DNA of 64,000 nt from an uncultured candidate division Zixibacteria bacterium. Lineage in GTDB: Bacteria > Zixibacteria > MSB-5A5 > GN15 > PGXB01. Positions within the stretch are counted from its first letter, which is position 1, and each line of letters opens with the position of its first letter. Where the stretch lies: contig CALAMC010000057.1 of the NCBI GenBank assembly GCA_937925655.1, positions 1 to 64,000 on the forward strand, in the 5' to 3' direction. The notes beneath the pieces are model-generated. The model searched no databases and had not been told where the DNA came from. It saw nothing but the letters and a program-made list of their open reading frames with translations. The translations under genes and the position numbers were made by a program. Below are positions 1 to 7,864 of the stretch, one piece after another.

Positions 1-1
1 C

Positions 2-478
2 GAACCTGCCAATAGAGAAATTTATCAAAGGACAGACTTAAACCGGGTCTTTCGCGACGTCTACCAGAAGCTGTCAATGAAATACACTGGTCAGAATGTC
101 TTTCTAAAAAATGTGTCTTTGCCCATAATCAATACCGATGAACACAGAGTGCATGAGATTTTCGAATGCATATTTTCGAATTCCTTCAGATTTCATGACC
201 CGAATGAAACTCTTGAAGTCGAGGTATTTTCACGAAGCACCGAATCCGAAATAACCCTTTGTCTCGGCGACAACGGACCCGGCCTTCCGATAAATTACGC
301 CGAGAACATTTTCCGCCCATTCTGGGTCATTCCCAACCCCGGACATTCATATCCCCAGGGTCCGGGAATGGGACTGGCCATCGCCCGCACCCTGGCACGA
401 TCACTTGGCGGAGATATCAGACTCGGAACGCCTCACGAAAGGGGGACGGTCATGGAGATTATCCTGCCGAATCAATAA
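2..478 (+). CDS. Histidine kinase C-terminal ATPase domain (5' partial)
   Basis: The reading frame is open from the first bases of the window, so the gene starts upstream; the ATG at 77 is probably internal. What is visible is a HATPase_c domain of the GHKL fold: an N-box-like helix around ECIFSNSF, the G1 box DNGPGLP, and the G2 box GPGMGLAIA followed by a typical C-terminal strand. It would bind ATP and phosphorylate a histidine in its own or a partner's dimerisation domain. The N-box lacks the usual N-LxxNA pattern, so activity is not assured. The next gene, 20 nt downstream, carries a phospho-acceptor helix without an ATPase domain, so the two may work together. The identity of the missing N-terminal sensor cannot be seen. 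Confidence 0.8.
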   Translation, partial: EPANREIYQRTDLNRVFRDVYQKLSMKYTGQNVFLKNVSLPIINTDEHRVHEIFECIFSNSFRFHDPNETLEVEVFSRSTESEITLCLGDNGPGLPINYAENIFRPFWVIPNPGHSYPQGPGMGLAIARTLARSLGGDIRLGTPHERGTVMEIILPNQ

Positions 479-498
479 TATCATTGGTTTGAAGTGCC

Positions 499-1173
499 AT
501 GAATGTAATAATATACTCATCGAACCGACGGGATCCATATCGCTGTCTTAACCTGCTGAATGCCGATACGCAACGTGATTGTGAGTATGTCACGACCGCC
601 CGCAAGCTGCTTGAATCGCTGGACAAGTCCCGGTATGATTTAATTATACTTGGTGCCGAGGATTATGCCGGTTTGGATGTGACTATCCGCGAGAGAATAG
701 GTGCGATGGAGGGCCTGTCCGTATTACTCCTGCGCGATACCGGCGAAAAACACGATCAGGATGTCTTTATGGCGATGGAAGGCGCCCCCACCCGGAAGAT
801 GGTGTTGCATAAGGGCGAGGAGAATGCGGATGTTCAATCACAGCGCGATCGGGAAATCATCCGGGCGACGGCGGCGACACTGGGGCACGAGATAAACAAC
901 CCCCTCATGTCCATTTGCGCCAGTGCGGAGATGATACTGAAGGAAAATCCGGCCCTGTCGACGGGCGTGGTCGAGAAGATTAAACATATTTCCGACGAAG
1001 CGGTCCGCATAAAAAAATCCACCGATATATTGATAGACGTGGATCAGGTGCTGCTGAAAAAGACGCCCGCCGGAAATATGATTGATATTCATCGAATAAT
1101 ATCCGGTAAAGAAAACGAAGAAATTTGCGGGGAGATTCTCTCCAATAAAAATCTTGACATAAAGTCTGACTGA
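499..1173 (+). CDS. Degenerate receiver plus HisKA protein without ATPase domain
   Basis: This 224-residue protein has an N-terminal region of about 110 residues resembling a response-regulator receiver fold (alternating strands and helices, DLIILGAEDY), but without a clear set of phosphorylation-site acidic residues. It is followed by a HisKA dimerisation helix with the H-box GHEINNPL. The protein ends about 90 residues after that histidine, where a kinase would begin its ATPase domain, so it cannot autophosphorylate alone. The preceding gene encodes a HATPase domain and ends 20 nt upstream, consistent with a split or partner kinase (inference). No frameshift joining it to an ATPase domain is visible downstream, where tRNA-Ala follows. 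The tRNA promoter overlaps the last codons of this gene. Confidence 0.7.
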   Translation: MNVIIYSSNRRDPYRCLNLLNADTQRDCEYVTTARKLLESLDKSRYDLIILGAEDYAGLDVTIRERIGAMEGLSVLLLRDTGEKHDQDVFMAMEGAPTRKMVLHKGEENADVQSQRDREIIRATAATLGHEINNPLMSICASAEMILKENPALSTGVVEKIKHISDEAVRIKKSTDILIDVDQVLLKKTPAGNMIDIHRIISGKENEEICGEILSNKNLDIKSD

Positions 1174-1181
1174 TATATATT
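1154..1181 (+). promoter_or_regulatory. Promoter of tRNA-Ala
   Basis: TTGACA (1154-1159), a 16-bp spacer and TATATT (1176-1181). It lies inside and just past the end of the preceding gene. The predicted start near 1188 leaves about 10 nt before the mature tRNA. Confidence 0.75.
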
Positions 1182-1197
1182 GGTCGAACCTGAAAAT

Positions 1198-1270
1198 GGG
1201 GCCGTAGTTCAGCTGGGAGAACGCTTGACTGGCAGTCAAGAGGTCAGGAGTTCGATCCTCCTCGGCTCCA
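1198..1270 (+). tRNA. tRNA-Ala (anticodon GGC)
   Basis: A complete cloverleaf can be folded. The acceptor stem is GGGGCCG/CGGCTCC with the G3:U70 wobble pair that identifies alanine tRNAs. The anticodon stem is CTTGA/TCAAG around the loop CTGGCAG (anticodon GGC, reading GCC), and the T-arm is AGGAG-TTCGATC-CTCCT. The discriminator is A at 1270, and the 3' CCA is not encoded: a T-run follows directly and probably also terminates transcription. The CCA-adding enzyme encoded near 40 kb would finish the 3' end. Confidence 0.95.
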
Positions 1271-1300
1271 TTTTTTATTGTACATATTAAACGGCCGAGC

Positions 1301-2671
1301 CTATTCGCTGATGCCGTATTCCTGCATCTTGGAATATAATAGCCGCCTATTGATTTTCAGGAGTTTGGCCGCCTGCGTGCGGTTCCATTCTGACTTTTTA
1401 AGGGCGTATAAAATCAAATCACGCTCAATGGTGGCCACGATTTCGCGCAGGGCGTGGCCGTTTTTCAGCTGTTCCTCCAAAGCCAGATGCATCCGTTCGC
1501 TTTTGGTCGGCATCGGGAAATCATCGAAGGTCATGATATTTTCGCGGGCCATAACGATGGCACTCTGGATGGAATTTTCCAACTCCCGGACATTGCCCGG
1601 CCAGGAATAAAGCTGCAATTTCTCCATTTCGTGGTATGGTACCAAGAGTCTGCGGTCGGGGCAGTATTTCTGGACGAAATGGCGGACCAGAAGGGGAATA
1701 TCCTCGGTTCTCTGGGCCAGTGGCGGAATATTTATCCGGACGACGTTCAGACGGTAGAATAAATCTTCGCGAAAACGCCCTTCGCGGACTTCCTGCTCGA
1801 TATCGCTATTGGTGGCGGCAATGACGCGCACGTCGATATGGATCGGGTCTTCGCCCCCCACCCGGTAAAAAGTCTGGTGTTGCAAGACGCGCAACAGGCG
1901 AACCTGAACCGAGGGCGGCATCGTATCGATTTCATCTAAAAAAATGGTGCCGCCGTCGGCCAGTTCGAAGCGTCCCTGCCTCTGGGCGATGGCTCCGGTG
2001 AAAGAGCCTTTCTCGTGGCCGAATATCTCGCTTTCGAGGACGCTTTCCGAAAATGCCCCGCAGTTAACCTTTATATAGGGTTTATCGCTTCGCGCCGAAT
2101 GGCGCTGGATGGCGTCGGCGATGAGTTCTTTGCCGGTTCCGCTTTCACCGTGAATTAAAACGGTCGTGTTAGTCGGAGCCACCCGGCCGATTAGTTTAAA
2201 AATTTCGCGCATCTGGGGGCTGTTGCCGATTATCTGGACATTGTCCTGTGAAGGAAACGATGAAACCCGGTGCCGCAAGGCTTTAACCTCGCCGAGCAGT
2301 TCCGAAAACTTCAGCGCCCTCTCGACGATAAGCATGAATTCATCCAATTCAAACGGTTTTTCGATGTAGTCGTAAGCACCTGACTTGATTGCCTGAATAG
2401 CGCGTTCGCTGGTTCCGTAGGCGGTGAAGACGATGACGGGAATATCCGGCTGATCGTGCTTGATGGCCGCCAACGCCTGCAACCCGTCCGTTTTGGGCAT
2501 ATTGATATCCATCAATATCAAGTCGGGTTGAATCCTCTGGGCTTCGGCGATAGCCACTTCACCGTCACCAGCTTCGACCAGTCGATAGCCTCGCGGTGAA
2601 AGCAGGTCGATGATGTTTTTTCGCATGAAGGCTTCATCGTCAACAATCAATATGCACTTGCTTTTGGTCAT
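1301..2671 (-). CDS. NtrC-family sigma54-dependent response regulator
   Basis: This 456-residue protein has the full three-domain layout. An N-terminal receiver carries the acidic pair D11/D12 and phospho-acceptor D55 (MDINMP). A central AAA+ sigma54-interaction domain has Walker A GESGTGKE and the sigma54-contact loop GSFTGA. A C-terminal Fis-type helix-turn-helix carries RTQAAKLLKINRRLLY. When phosphorylated by its kinase it would oligomerise at enhancer sites and remodel sigma54 RNA polymerase. I start it at the ATG at 2671, which overlaps the kinase stop in an ATGA; a start 30 nt earlier would lie inside the kinase gene and add ten unrelated residues. Target genes are not shown by the sequence. 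Confidence 0.95.
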   Translation of the reverse strand: MTKSKCILIVDDEAFMRKNIIDLLSPRGYRLVEAGDGEVAIAEAQRIQPDLILMDINMPKTDGLQALAAIKHDQPDIPVIVFTAYGTSERAIQAIKSGAYDYIEKPFELDEFMLIVERALKFSELLGEVKALRHRVSSFPSQDNVQIIGNSPQMREIFKLIGRVAPTNTTVLIHGESGTGKELIADAIQRHSARSDKPYIKVNCGAFSESVLESEIFGHEKGSFTGAIAQRQGRFELADGGTIFLDEIDTMPPSVQVRLLRVLQHQTFYRVGGEDPIHIDVRVIAATNSDIEQEVREGRFREDLFYRLNVVRINIPPLAQRTEDIPLLVRHFVQKYCPDRRLLVPYHEMEKLQLYSWPGNVRELENSIQSAIVMARENIMTFDDFPMPTKSERMHLALEEQLKNGHALREIVATIERDLILYALKKSEWNRTQAAKLLKINRRLLYSKMQEYGISE

Positions 2672-4320
2672 GGCTTCTGGCCCCGTTCCTCTTCCGGGCA
2701 TGGAATATTAATGGTGCAGATTGTGCCTCGGGGTTTATTGGGTCGAAAGGCAATGGTTCCGCCGTGGGCGGTGAGGATTTCATACGAAATGGACAGACCC
2801 AGTCCGAACCCCCGTTCTTTGGTCGTGAAAAAGGGATCGAATATCTTGGATTTGATATAGTCGGGAATGCCCGACCCCGTATCTTTGCATTCGATACGAA
2901 TCAGCCGTCTATTTTTATCGAATCCGGTGGAAATATTGATGGTCCCTTCTTCGTCGATGGATTGTATGGAGTTTAGCAAAATATTTATGAAGACCTGCTC
3001 CAGGGCATTCGGGTCGGCCTTTAAGGTGGGAAGGGTTTCATCGAAATCAGTATTTATTGTCACTTTTTTCTGTCCGTTCCGACTTTCGACCAGCTGGATA
3101 GTATGATTTATCAAGGCGTTGATATCGGTTGGCCGAAGTTTCTCGGACTTGGGCTTGCTGAAATACAAAAGCCGTTTCATCAGGTCGGACAGCCGGTCGA
3201 TTTCGCTTATGACCAATTTCATTGATTTTTCCGAGACCAGATAGTGAGGTTCATCACCGACCAACTTGCTTTCGCCGTTTCGTCCTTCCTGTTGCCATAT
3301 CTGGACACGGGTTTTGATCACCGCCAGAGGCGTTTTCACCTCATGGGCGACGCCGGCCAGCAAGATACCCAGCGAAGCCATTTTTTCTTTGCGGTGCAAT
3401 TCCCGTTCCAGTAGCTCACGGTGGCCCTGACCCGTTCGCAAGGCCTTGAGCATGGAGTTGATGGACCGCCCGATATGTCCCAGCGAACCGCCAAAGACGG
3501 TGACGTCGTGCTGGGCGCCGGTCTTGACGATTTCAAGGTCGCTGTGTATCCGCATAATTTTGCGGCGCTGAAGGACCGACATGAAGACGGCGATGATGAA
3601 CCCCAATAATGATATTATGGCCCCGACATTTATCACCTGGCGCATTTTCAGAGTGGGCAATTCACGCTCGATATGGATGCGGGCCCAGGTCGCGCCGATG
3701 ACGGTATCGCCGTGCATTATCGGCTCGGTGGCCAGAGGGAAGATGGCCGGGTCGAACTGATGAAGATCAACGATGGCGCGTCCGGTTTCAATCGTGGCCA
3801 CGGCCTGCGACCGGATGATATTATAAGAGCGCGGCGGCGGGCCATACACCGGTTTGGGCGGGGGTGAAGTCGGGAATGAATAGCCATAAAACTCATCCAG
3901 CTTGGAGAAGAAGAACCCGCCTTCCATGCCGTCAATGTTGGCAAATGCCGCCTGGGACAATTCCTTAAGACGGGAATCCATTTTTTCAATTTCATCGACG
4001 GTCAGGTTGGCTTTGGCAAAAAACGAATCGGCGGCCAGACTGTCGATTATGGCTTCGGATGACTCATAAAGCTGGCGGCAAATAACCTTGGTCAGGGTTT
4101 TATTGGTCTGGACGACTTCCTGTTTCCATTGGTTTACCGAGGCGTAAACCAGATATGATATAACGGCCACGATGATCGCAAAAATGGTGGCGAATAATAT
4201 CGCCCGCGCATGAATTTTAAGAAATTCCAATTTTAAGGCTCCGGCGTTGGGATAATCATCCTTTTCCAGGGCGGAGTTTTCCATGTTGCTGAAGTCGGGA
4301 TCTTTGTTTGTGTCACTCAT
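2668..4320 (-). CDS. Membrane sensor histidine kinase, partner of the sigma54 regulator
   Basis: This 550-residue inner-membrane kinase has a cytoplasmic tail of about 35 residues and a transmembrane helix near residues 37-60. A periplasmic sensor region of roughly 170 residues follows, then a second helix near 230-255, a linker, a HisKA domain with GVAHEVKTPL (phospho-acceptor H326) and a C-terminal HATPase domain with DTGSGIP and a GLGLS G2 box. The periplasmic part has the length of a Cache-like small-molecule sensor, but I cannot assign a ligand. Translation is coupled to the downstream regulator through a 4-nt overlap. It is read divergently from the polymer cluster, so that cluster is one possible target (inference). 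Confidence 0.92.
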   Translation of the reverse strand: MSDTNKDPDFSNMENSALEKDDYPNAGALKLEFLKIHARAILFATIFAIIVAVISYLVYASVNQWKQEVVQTNKTLTKVICRQLYESSEAIIDSLAADSFFAKANLTVDEIEKMDSRLKELSQAAFANIDGMEGGFFFSKLDEFYGYSFPTSPPPKPVYGPPPRSYNIIRSQAVATIETGRAIVDLHQFDPAIFPLATEPIMHGDTVIGATWARIHIERELPTLKMRQVINVGAIISLLGFIIAVFMSVLQRRKIMRIHSDLEIVKTGAQHDVTVFGGSLGHIGRSINSMLKALRTGQGHRELLERELHRKEKMASLGILLAGVAHEVKTPLAVIKTRVQIWQQEGRNGESKLVGDEPHYLVSEKSMKLVISEIDRLSDLMKRLLYFSKPKSEKLRPTDINALINHTIQLVESRNGQKKVTINTDFDETLPTLKADPNALEQVFINILLNSIQSIDEEGTINISTGFDKNRRLIRIECKDTGSGIPDYIKSKIFDPFFTTKERGFGLGLSISYEILTAHGGTIAFRPNKPRGTICTINIPCPEEERGQKP

Positions 4321-4354
4321 ATTTTGCTACAGTTCTTAAATAATCAAAATCCAT

Positions 4355-4438
4355 GCCCATCTTATATAATCGACTTTTATGCTGTCAATCAACGCAAAAC
4401 AAGCCAAAATCGGGCGAAAATAGCCCAATAAGATGGGC
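4355..4438. repeat. 11-bp inverted repeat in the divergent intergenic region
   Basis: GCCCATCTTAT (4355-4365) is the exact reverse complement of ATAAGATGGGC (4428-4438), with 62 bp between. The left arm overlaps the -10 box of the kinase promoter. The right arm forms the 3' side of a terminator-like hairpin. It may be an operator pair or alternative RNA pairing. The 333-bp gap it sits in (4321-4653) holds no gene. Confidence 0.6.
4361..4388 (-). promoter_or_regulatory. Promoter of the kinase/regulator operon
   Basis: On the minus strand, TTGACA (4388-4383), a 16-bp spacer and TATAAG (4366-4361). The predicted start is near 4354, giving a leader of about 34 nt before the kinase ATG. Confidence 0.7.
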
Positions 4439-4444
4439 TTTTTT
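4422..4444 (+). terminator. Terminator-like hairpin in the divergent region
   Basis: AGCCCA (4422-4427), a 6-nt loop, TGGGCT (4434-4439), then a T-run. It would act on plus-strand transcription, yet no plus-strand gene ends here. It may stop read-through or a short leader or small RNA. Confidence 0.45.
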
Positions 4445-4604
4445 ATCCCAATTATTCCGTAATATATCCGGAAAATGACAGGAAAACCATGATTTTGGGG
4501 CCGAATATGGATTGGCATGGCATTTGTATTTAATTTATTTGTTGCACTGTTTTCGGGGGCCTAAAAACAGGAAGGACCGCCCAAAAGGGCACTTTACATA
4601 GGAT

Positions 4605-4632
4605 TTGACAGGAGAGTAGATAGTTTTAAATT
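4605..4632 (+). promoter_or_regulatory. Promoter of the polymer cluster
   Basis: TTGACA (4605-4610), a 16-bp spacer and TAAATT (4627-4632). The predicted start near 4639 leaves a short leader that contains the AGGTGG ribosome-binding site at 4641-4646. Confidence 0.65.
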
Positions 4633-4653
4633 TTAAGTGAAGGTGGGAAGACA

Positions 4654-6501
4654 TTGGATAGTTATTCTGGCGGCTCCCGACTAATTTTGGTGTTTGCCGC
4701 ACTTTTGCTTGCCGTAGTTTTTCTGTTCGCCTGTGATGACCTCTTCGTCAACGATGGCGACCCCGACCGGGGCATGAATCTGGCCGGCGGGTATTATTAT
4801 TTCATTGACAATACGAGTTACACCCTTCTCATGATGGACGCCCGTCTGAAGGTTATCAAATCCTGGGACACGAAAGTTTTATTTGGCGAAACCTCGGTTC
4901 AGGGGATAACTTCCGACGGGCTCTATCTTTGGCTTTCGGCGGCCGGTTCGTATGATCAAATCGTGCAAATTGATATCTCCGGAGATACGATAGGAACCTT
5001 GCGCACGCTTGACGCTCCGCCTGAACGACGCGGCACTATCAGGGATATTTCTTGGGACGGCCAAAATATCTGGGCCGTAAACAGCGGCTCGACCACGTAT
5101 TCTATCCCGCCGACACTATATAAACTCGACGCCAGCAGCGGCACTATTCTTGAAGAACATGTGGTGCCGACTCCGGAGCCGCGCGGGATGACCTATGTCG
5201 GCGCCAACGCGGATATTTATAATCGGGGAATCCCGATCGGTTTGTATTATGGTGATTCGGAGCGTGATACGATCTATCGCTATTTGACCGACAAAGTGAT
5301 GTTCGAAACCGCTTATCCCTCGCCGCGTCCGCCGCGCGGTGAAGGTTATGTTTTCCCCGTAGGTCTGACATATGACGGCACCGATCTGTGGGTTGTCAAC
5401 AGCAGTAGCCTGGCCGGCGACCACCTTTTCCGCATCGACCGCGTTGGTACCATAACGGAATTTTATGAACTCCCTTATACCACTCCGGGGCCGATTGTCT
5501 GGTCGCAAAATGATTTGAGCCTGCCGCACCCGCCCGTGGTGACAGCCGTATCGCCCAATTCGGCGGCCCGCGGCGCCGAGTTAACGGTTTCCATTTATGG
5601 TGAATATTTCCGCGCCGGCGCAACCGTCTCATTCGGCAACGGTATAGTGACCACCGCCGAAGTAACTTTTGTTTCAAATGAGAGATTAACCGTACCCATA
5701 GAAGTGTTGAGTAACGCCGAATTCGGTGCGCGCGACGTAACTGTGACCAACCCCGATGGTCAATCGGGAGTCGGTGTGGGAGTTTTCACGGTACCGGAAT
5801 TCGATCCCAATGATGGATATTTCTATTACACCGATGCCGGCAACCGGGTCATGCGCAAAATCAAGATATCCGATTTCAGCATCGTCCAGAGCTGGGATAT
5901 ATCCGGTATCGACGGCGGCTCGCCGCAGGGTTTGACATTCGACGGGTCCTACTTATGGATGAGCGCCGGTGGTACGGCCGACCGGGTGATGCAGATCGAA
6001 ATCGACGGAACGTCGATATCGGTGCTCCGGCAGTTTGATGCTCCGCTGGGAACAGTCGGCACCATTCGCGAGCTTGATTTCCTCGGTGATAACCTGTATA
6101 TCCTGTATGAATCAACCGACCGCATTTACATCGTCGACTCCCTGACCGGGGCGGTGACCGATTCCATTTCGGCCCCGGCGACGGAAGGACGCGGGCTGGT
6201 TTTCGCCAACGGTGATTTATATACCAATGACCGGACGTCCGACTCCGTTTACAGGTATGATTTCGGAACCCAAGCATGGACGGCCCTGTTCGCAACGCCG
6301 ATTCCACCGGGCGGGACGGAATCCAACCGTTATCCCACCGGCATGACCTGGGACGGCATTAACTTCTGGATTGTCAACAGCACGGGCGACTATGATTATA
6401 TCTTCCAGGTGACAATCGACGGCGCGGTGTTGCGGACCTATGAAATACCCGACCGGGGCACCGTAACGCAACCGACGGGCATCGTCTTTACAAGGAATTA
6501 A
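4654..6501 (+). CDS. Lipoprotein with duplicated beta-propeller halves and a central TIG domain
   Basis: This 615-residue protein starts at TTG, 7 nt after the ribosome-binding site AGGTGG. A signal peptide ends in LFAC, a lipobox, so it is probably a lipidated envelope protein. Residues about 45-290 form repeated strand motifs (DGLYLWLS, DGQNIWAVN, DGTDLWVVN) typical of a beta-propeller. Residues about 292-385 form an IPT/TIG immunoglobulin-like domain (PVVTAVSPNSAARGAELTV). Residues about 390-615 repeat the propeller pattern with recognisable similarity to the first half. TIG and propeller domains usually bind carbohydrates or proteins; no catalytic motif is seen. It is the first gene of the polymer cluster and ends just before the porin gene. 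Confidence 0.75.
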   Translation: MDSYSGGSRLILVFAALLLAVVFLFACDDLFVNDGDPDRGMNLAGGYYYFIDNTSYTLLMMDARLKVIKSWDTKVLFGETSVQGITSDGLYLWLSAAGSYDQIVQIDISGDTIGTLRTLDAPPERRGTIRDISWDGQNIWAVNSGSTTYSIPPTLYKLDASSGTILEEHVVPTPEPRGMTYVGANADIYNRGIPIGLYYGDSERDTIYRYLTDKVMFETAYPSPRPPRGEGYVFPVGLTYDGTDLWVVNSSSLAGDHLFRIDRVGTITEFYELPYTTPGPIVWSQNDLSLPHPPVVTAVSPNSAARGAELTVSIYGEYFRAGATVSFGNGIVTTAEVTFVSNERLTVPIEVLSNAEFGARDVTVTNPDGQSGVGVGVFTVPEFDPNDGYFYYTDAGNRVMRKIKISDFSIVQSWDISGIDGGSPQGLTFDGSYLWMSAGGTADRVMQIEIDGTSISVLRQFDAPLGTVGTIRELDFLGDNLYILYESTDRIYIVDSLTGAVTDSISAPATEGRGLVFANGDLYTNDRTSDSVYRYDFGTQAWTALFATPIPPGGTESNRYPTGMTWDGINFWIVNSTGDYDYIFQVTIDGAVLRTYEIPDRGTVTQPTGIVFTRN

Positions 6502-6511
6502 GGTGACGGTC

Positions 6512-7801
6512 ATGAAAAAAATAAAATATACACATTTCCTGATACTCTGGAGCGTTATCTTGTTCGCGGGACTCGTCCCCCGGGTATCGGCCCAGTTCAA
6601 CGTCGAAGGTGATTTTCGCGTGCGTGCATACAGCGATGAATACCATGAAGCTCTTGATGACCGGGGGACGGAGAATTATCTCCGGTACCTGGGCCGAATC
6701 CGCGCCAAAGCCGCGGTTAACCAGCAGACCTCGTTTTTCGTCGAATTTATAACCCAGATTGAAAACAACCCGCTGTCCCCGGTCCGCAATATCGCCGGAA
6801 CGGGGAAAATGCAGTACGGCATCAGCCAGATTTTCGCGGAATACCGGACCGATAACGTGCCGCTGGTCGACCTGATGCGGTTCCGTGTCGGACGCCAGCA
6901 ATTCCCGATCGGGCAAGGTTTGTCGCAGGGGGATTCGTACTACAATTTCGACCGCTTCGACGCTATCCGGTTCGATTTCGCGTTCCGGGAATTTACCCTG
7001 TCGACCTTCAGCGCCATAACCGAGCAGAATTTAAGTTCTACGGGTTTATACCCCGACCCCGGCAGCGATCAGTTGCATATTTTGCGGCTGACGCGGCCGG
7101 TACTGGAACACGATGTCATGGCCTACTACATCTATAATAAACTGCGGGGCCAGTTCAACGATAGTTATATTTTCGGCGGCGGTATCAACGGTGACGCCAA
7201 GAAAGGTCGCCTGACCTATTATCTTGAAGTGGCACACCAGACCTTCAATACCCTCGAAGGTCTGCCCGAAAAGGCCGGACTGGGTTACATGGGCGGAATC
7301 TCCTATCGCTGGACCTGGGGGCCGTTCAGGAGCATAAAAGCCGAGACGCGTTACGCCGCCTATCAGGGCGACGACGCCGATACGCCGGAAGTGGAGCAGT
7401 TCAGCCCGTTGTATCCGAGCTTTTTCTGGGGCAGCCGGGGTGGTTATGTTGACGGTGCCATCGGCGGCGATTACCCCAACCGGGGACGCAATCTCGAAGG
7501 CAGTCGGATCTGGTATAATCGCATTTACTTCATTCATAAAAATTTGCCGAAATTGCGCGTGCAGTTGCATTACCTGTTCGTCAACGAGTATGTCGATAAT
7601 GATAATTATAATTCGTTCGACGACGAATTGTCGCTGAACATGTATTATCAGTTGTCGAACCAGACGCAGGTACAACTGCGTATTTGCCGTAATTTCCCAA
7701 ATGATGATGATCGTGATCTTGACGGAGGAGGATACGTATCCTGGGGAGAGGATAGAACGAAAATGACCCGCTTTATGGCGGAATTTCAAGTGAAATTTTA
7801 G
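6512..7801 (+). CDS. Outer-membrane beta-barrel porin, alginate-export-like
   Basis: This 429-residue protein has a signal peptide ending near VSAQ. The rest is a run of alternating amphipathic strands rich in aromatic girdle residues (FRVRAYSDEY, SFFVEFITQ, RFRVGRQQF) and ends in a C-terminal strand closing on Phe (FMAEFQVKF), the usual signature of an outer-membrane barrel. The pattern resembles the alginate-export/OprD-like porins. I start at the ATG at 6512 behind AAGGTGA; a GTG nine bases upstream is less likely. Its place behind the lipoprotein and ahead of polymer genes suggests passage of polymer, oligomers or monomers through the outer membrane (inference). Confidence 0.8.
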   Translation: MKKIKYTHFLILWSVILFAGLVPRVSAQFNVEGDFRVRAYSDEYHEALDDRGTENYLRYLGRIRAKAAVNQQTSFFVEFITQIENNPLSPVRNIAGTGKMQYGISQIFAEYRTDNVPLVDLMRFRVGRQQFPIGQGLSQGDSYYNFDRFDAIRFDFAFREFTLSTFSAITEQNLSSTGLYPDPGSDQLHILRLTRPVLEHDVMAYYIYNKLRGQFNDSYIFGGGINGDAKKGRLTYYLEVAHQTFNTLEGLPEKAGLGYMGGISYRWTWGPFRSIKAETRYAAYQGDDADTPEVEQFSPLYPSFFWGSRGGYVDGAIGGDYPNRGRNLEGSRIWYNRIYFIHKNLPKLRVQLHYLFVNEYVDNDNYNSFDDELSLNMYYQLSNQTQVQLRICRNFPNDDDRDLDGGGYVSWGEDRTKMTRFMAEFQVKF

Positions 7802-7864
7802 GCAGACGGAAACTCCAATGACGGCCTCATGCGGCACCGGACGAAAGGACAATAGATAAACACT

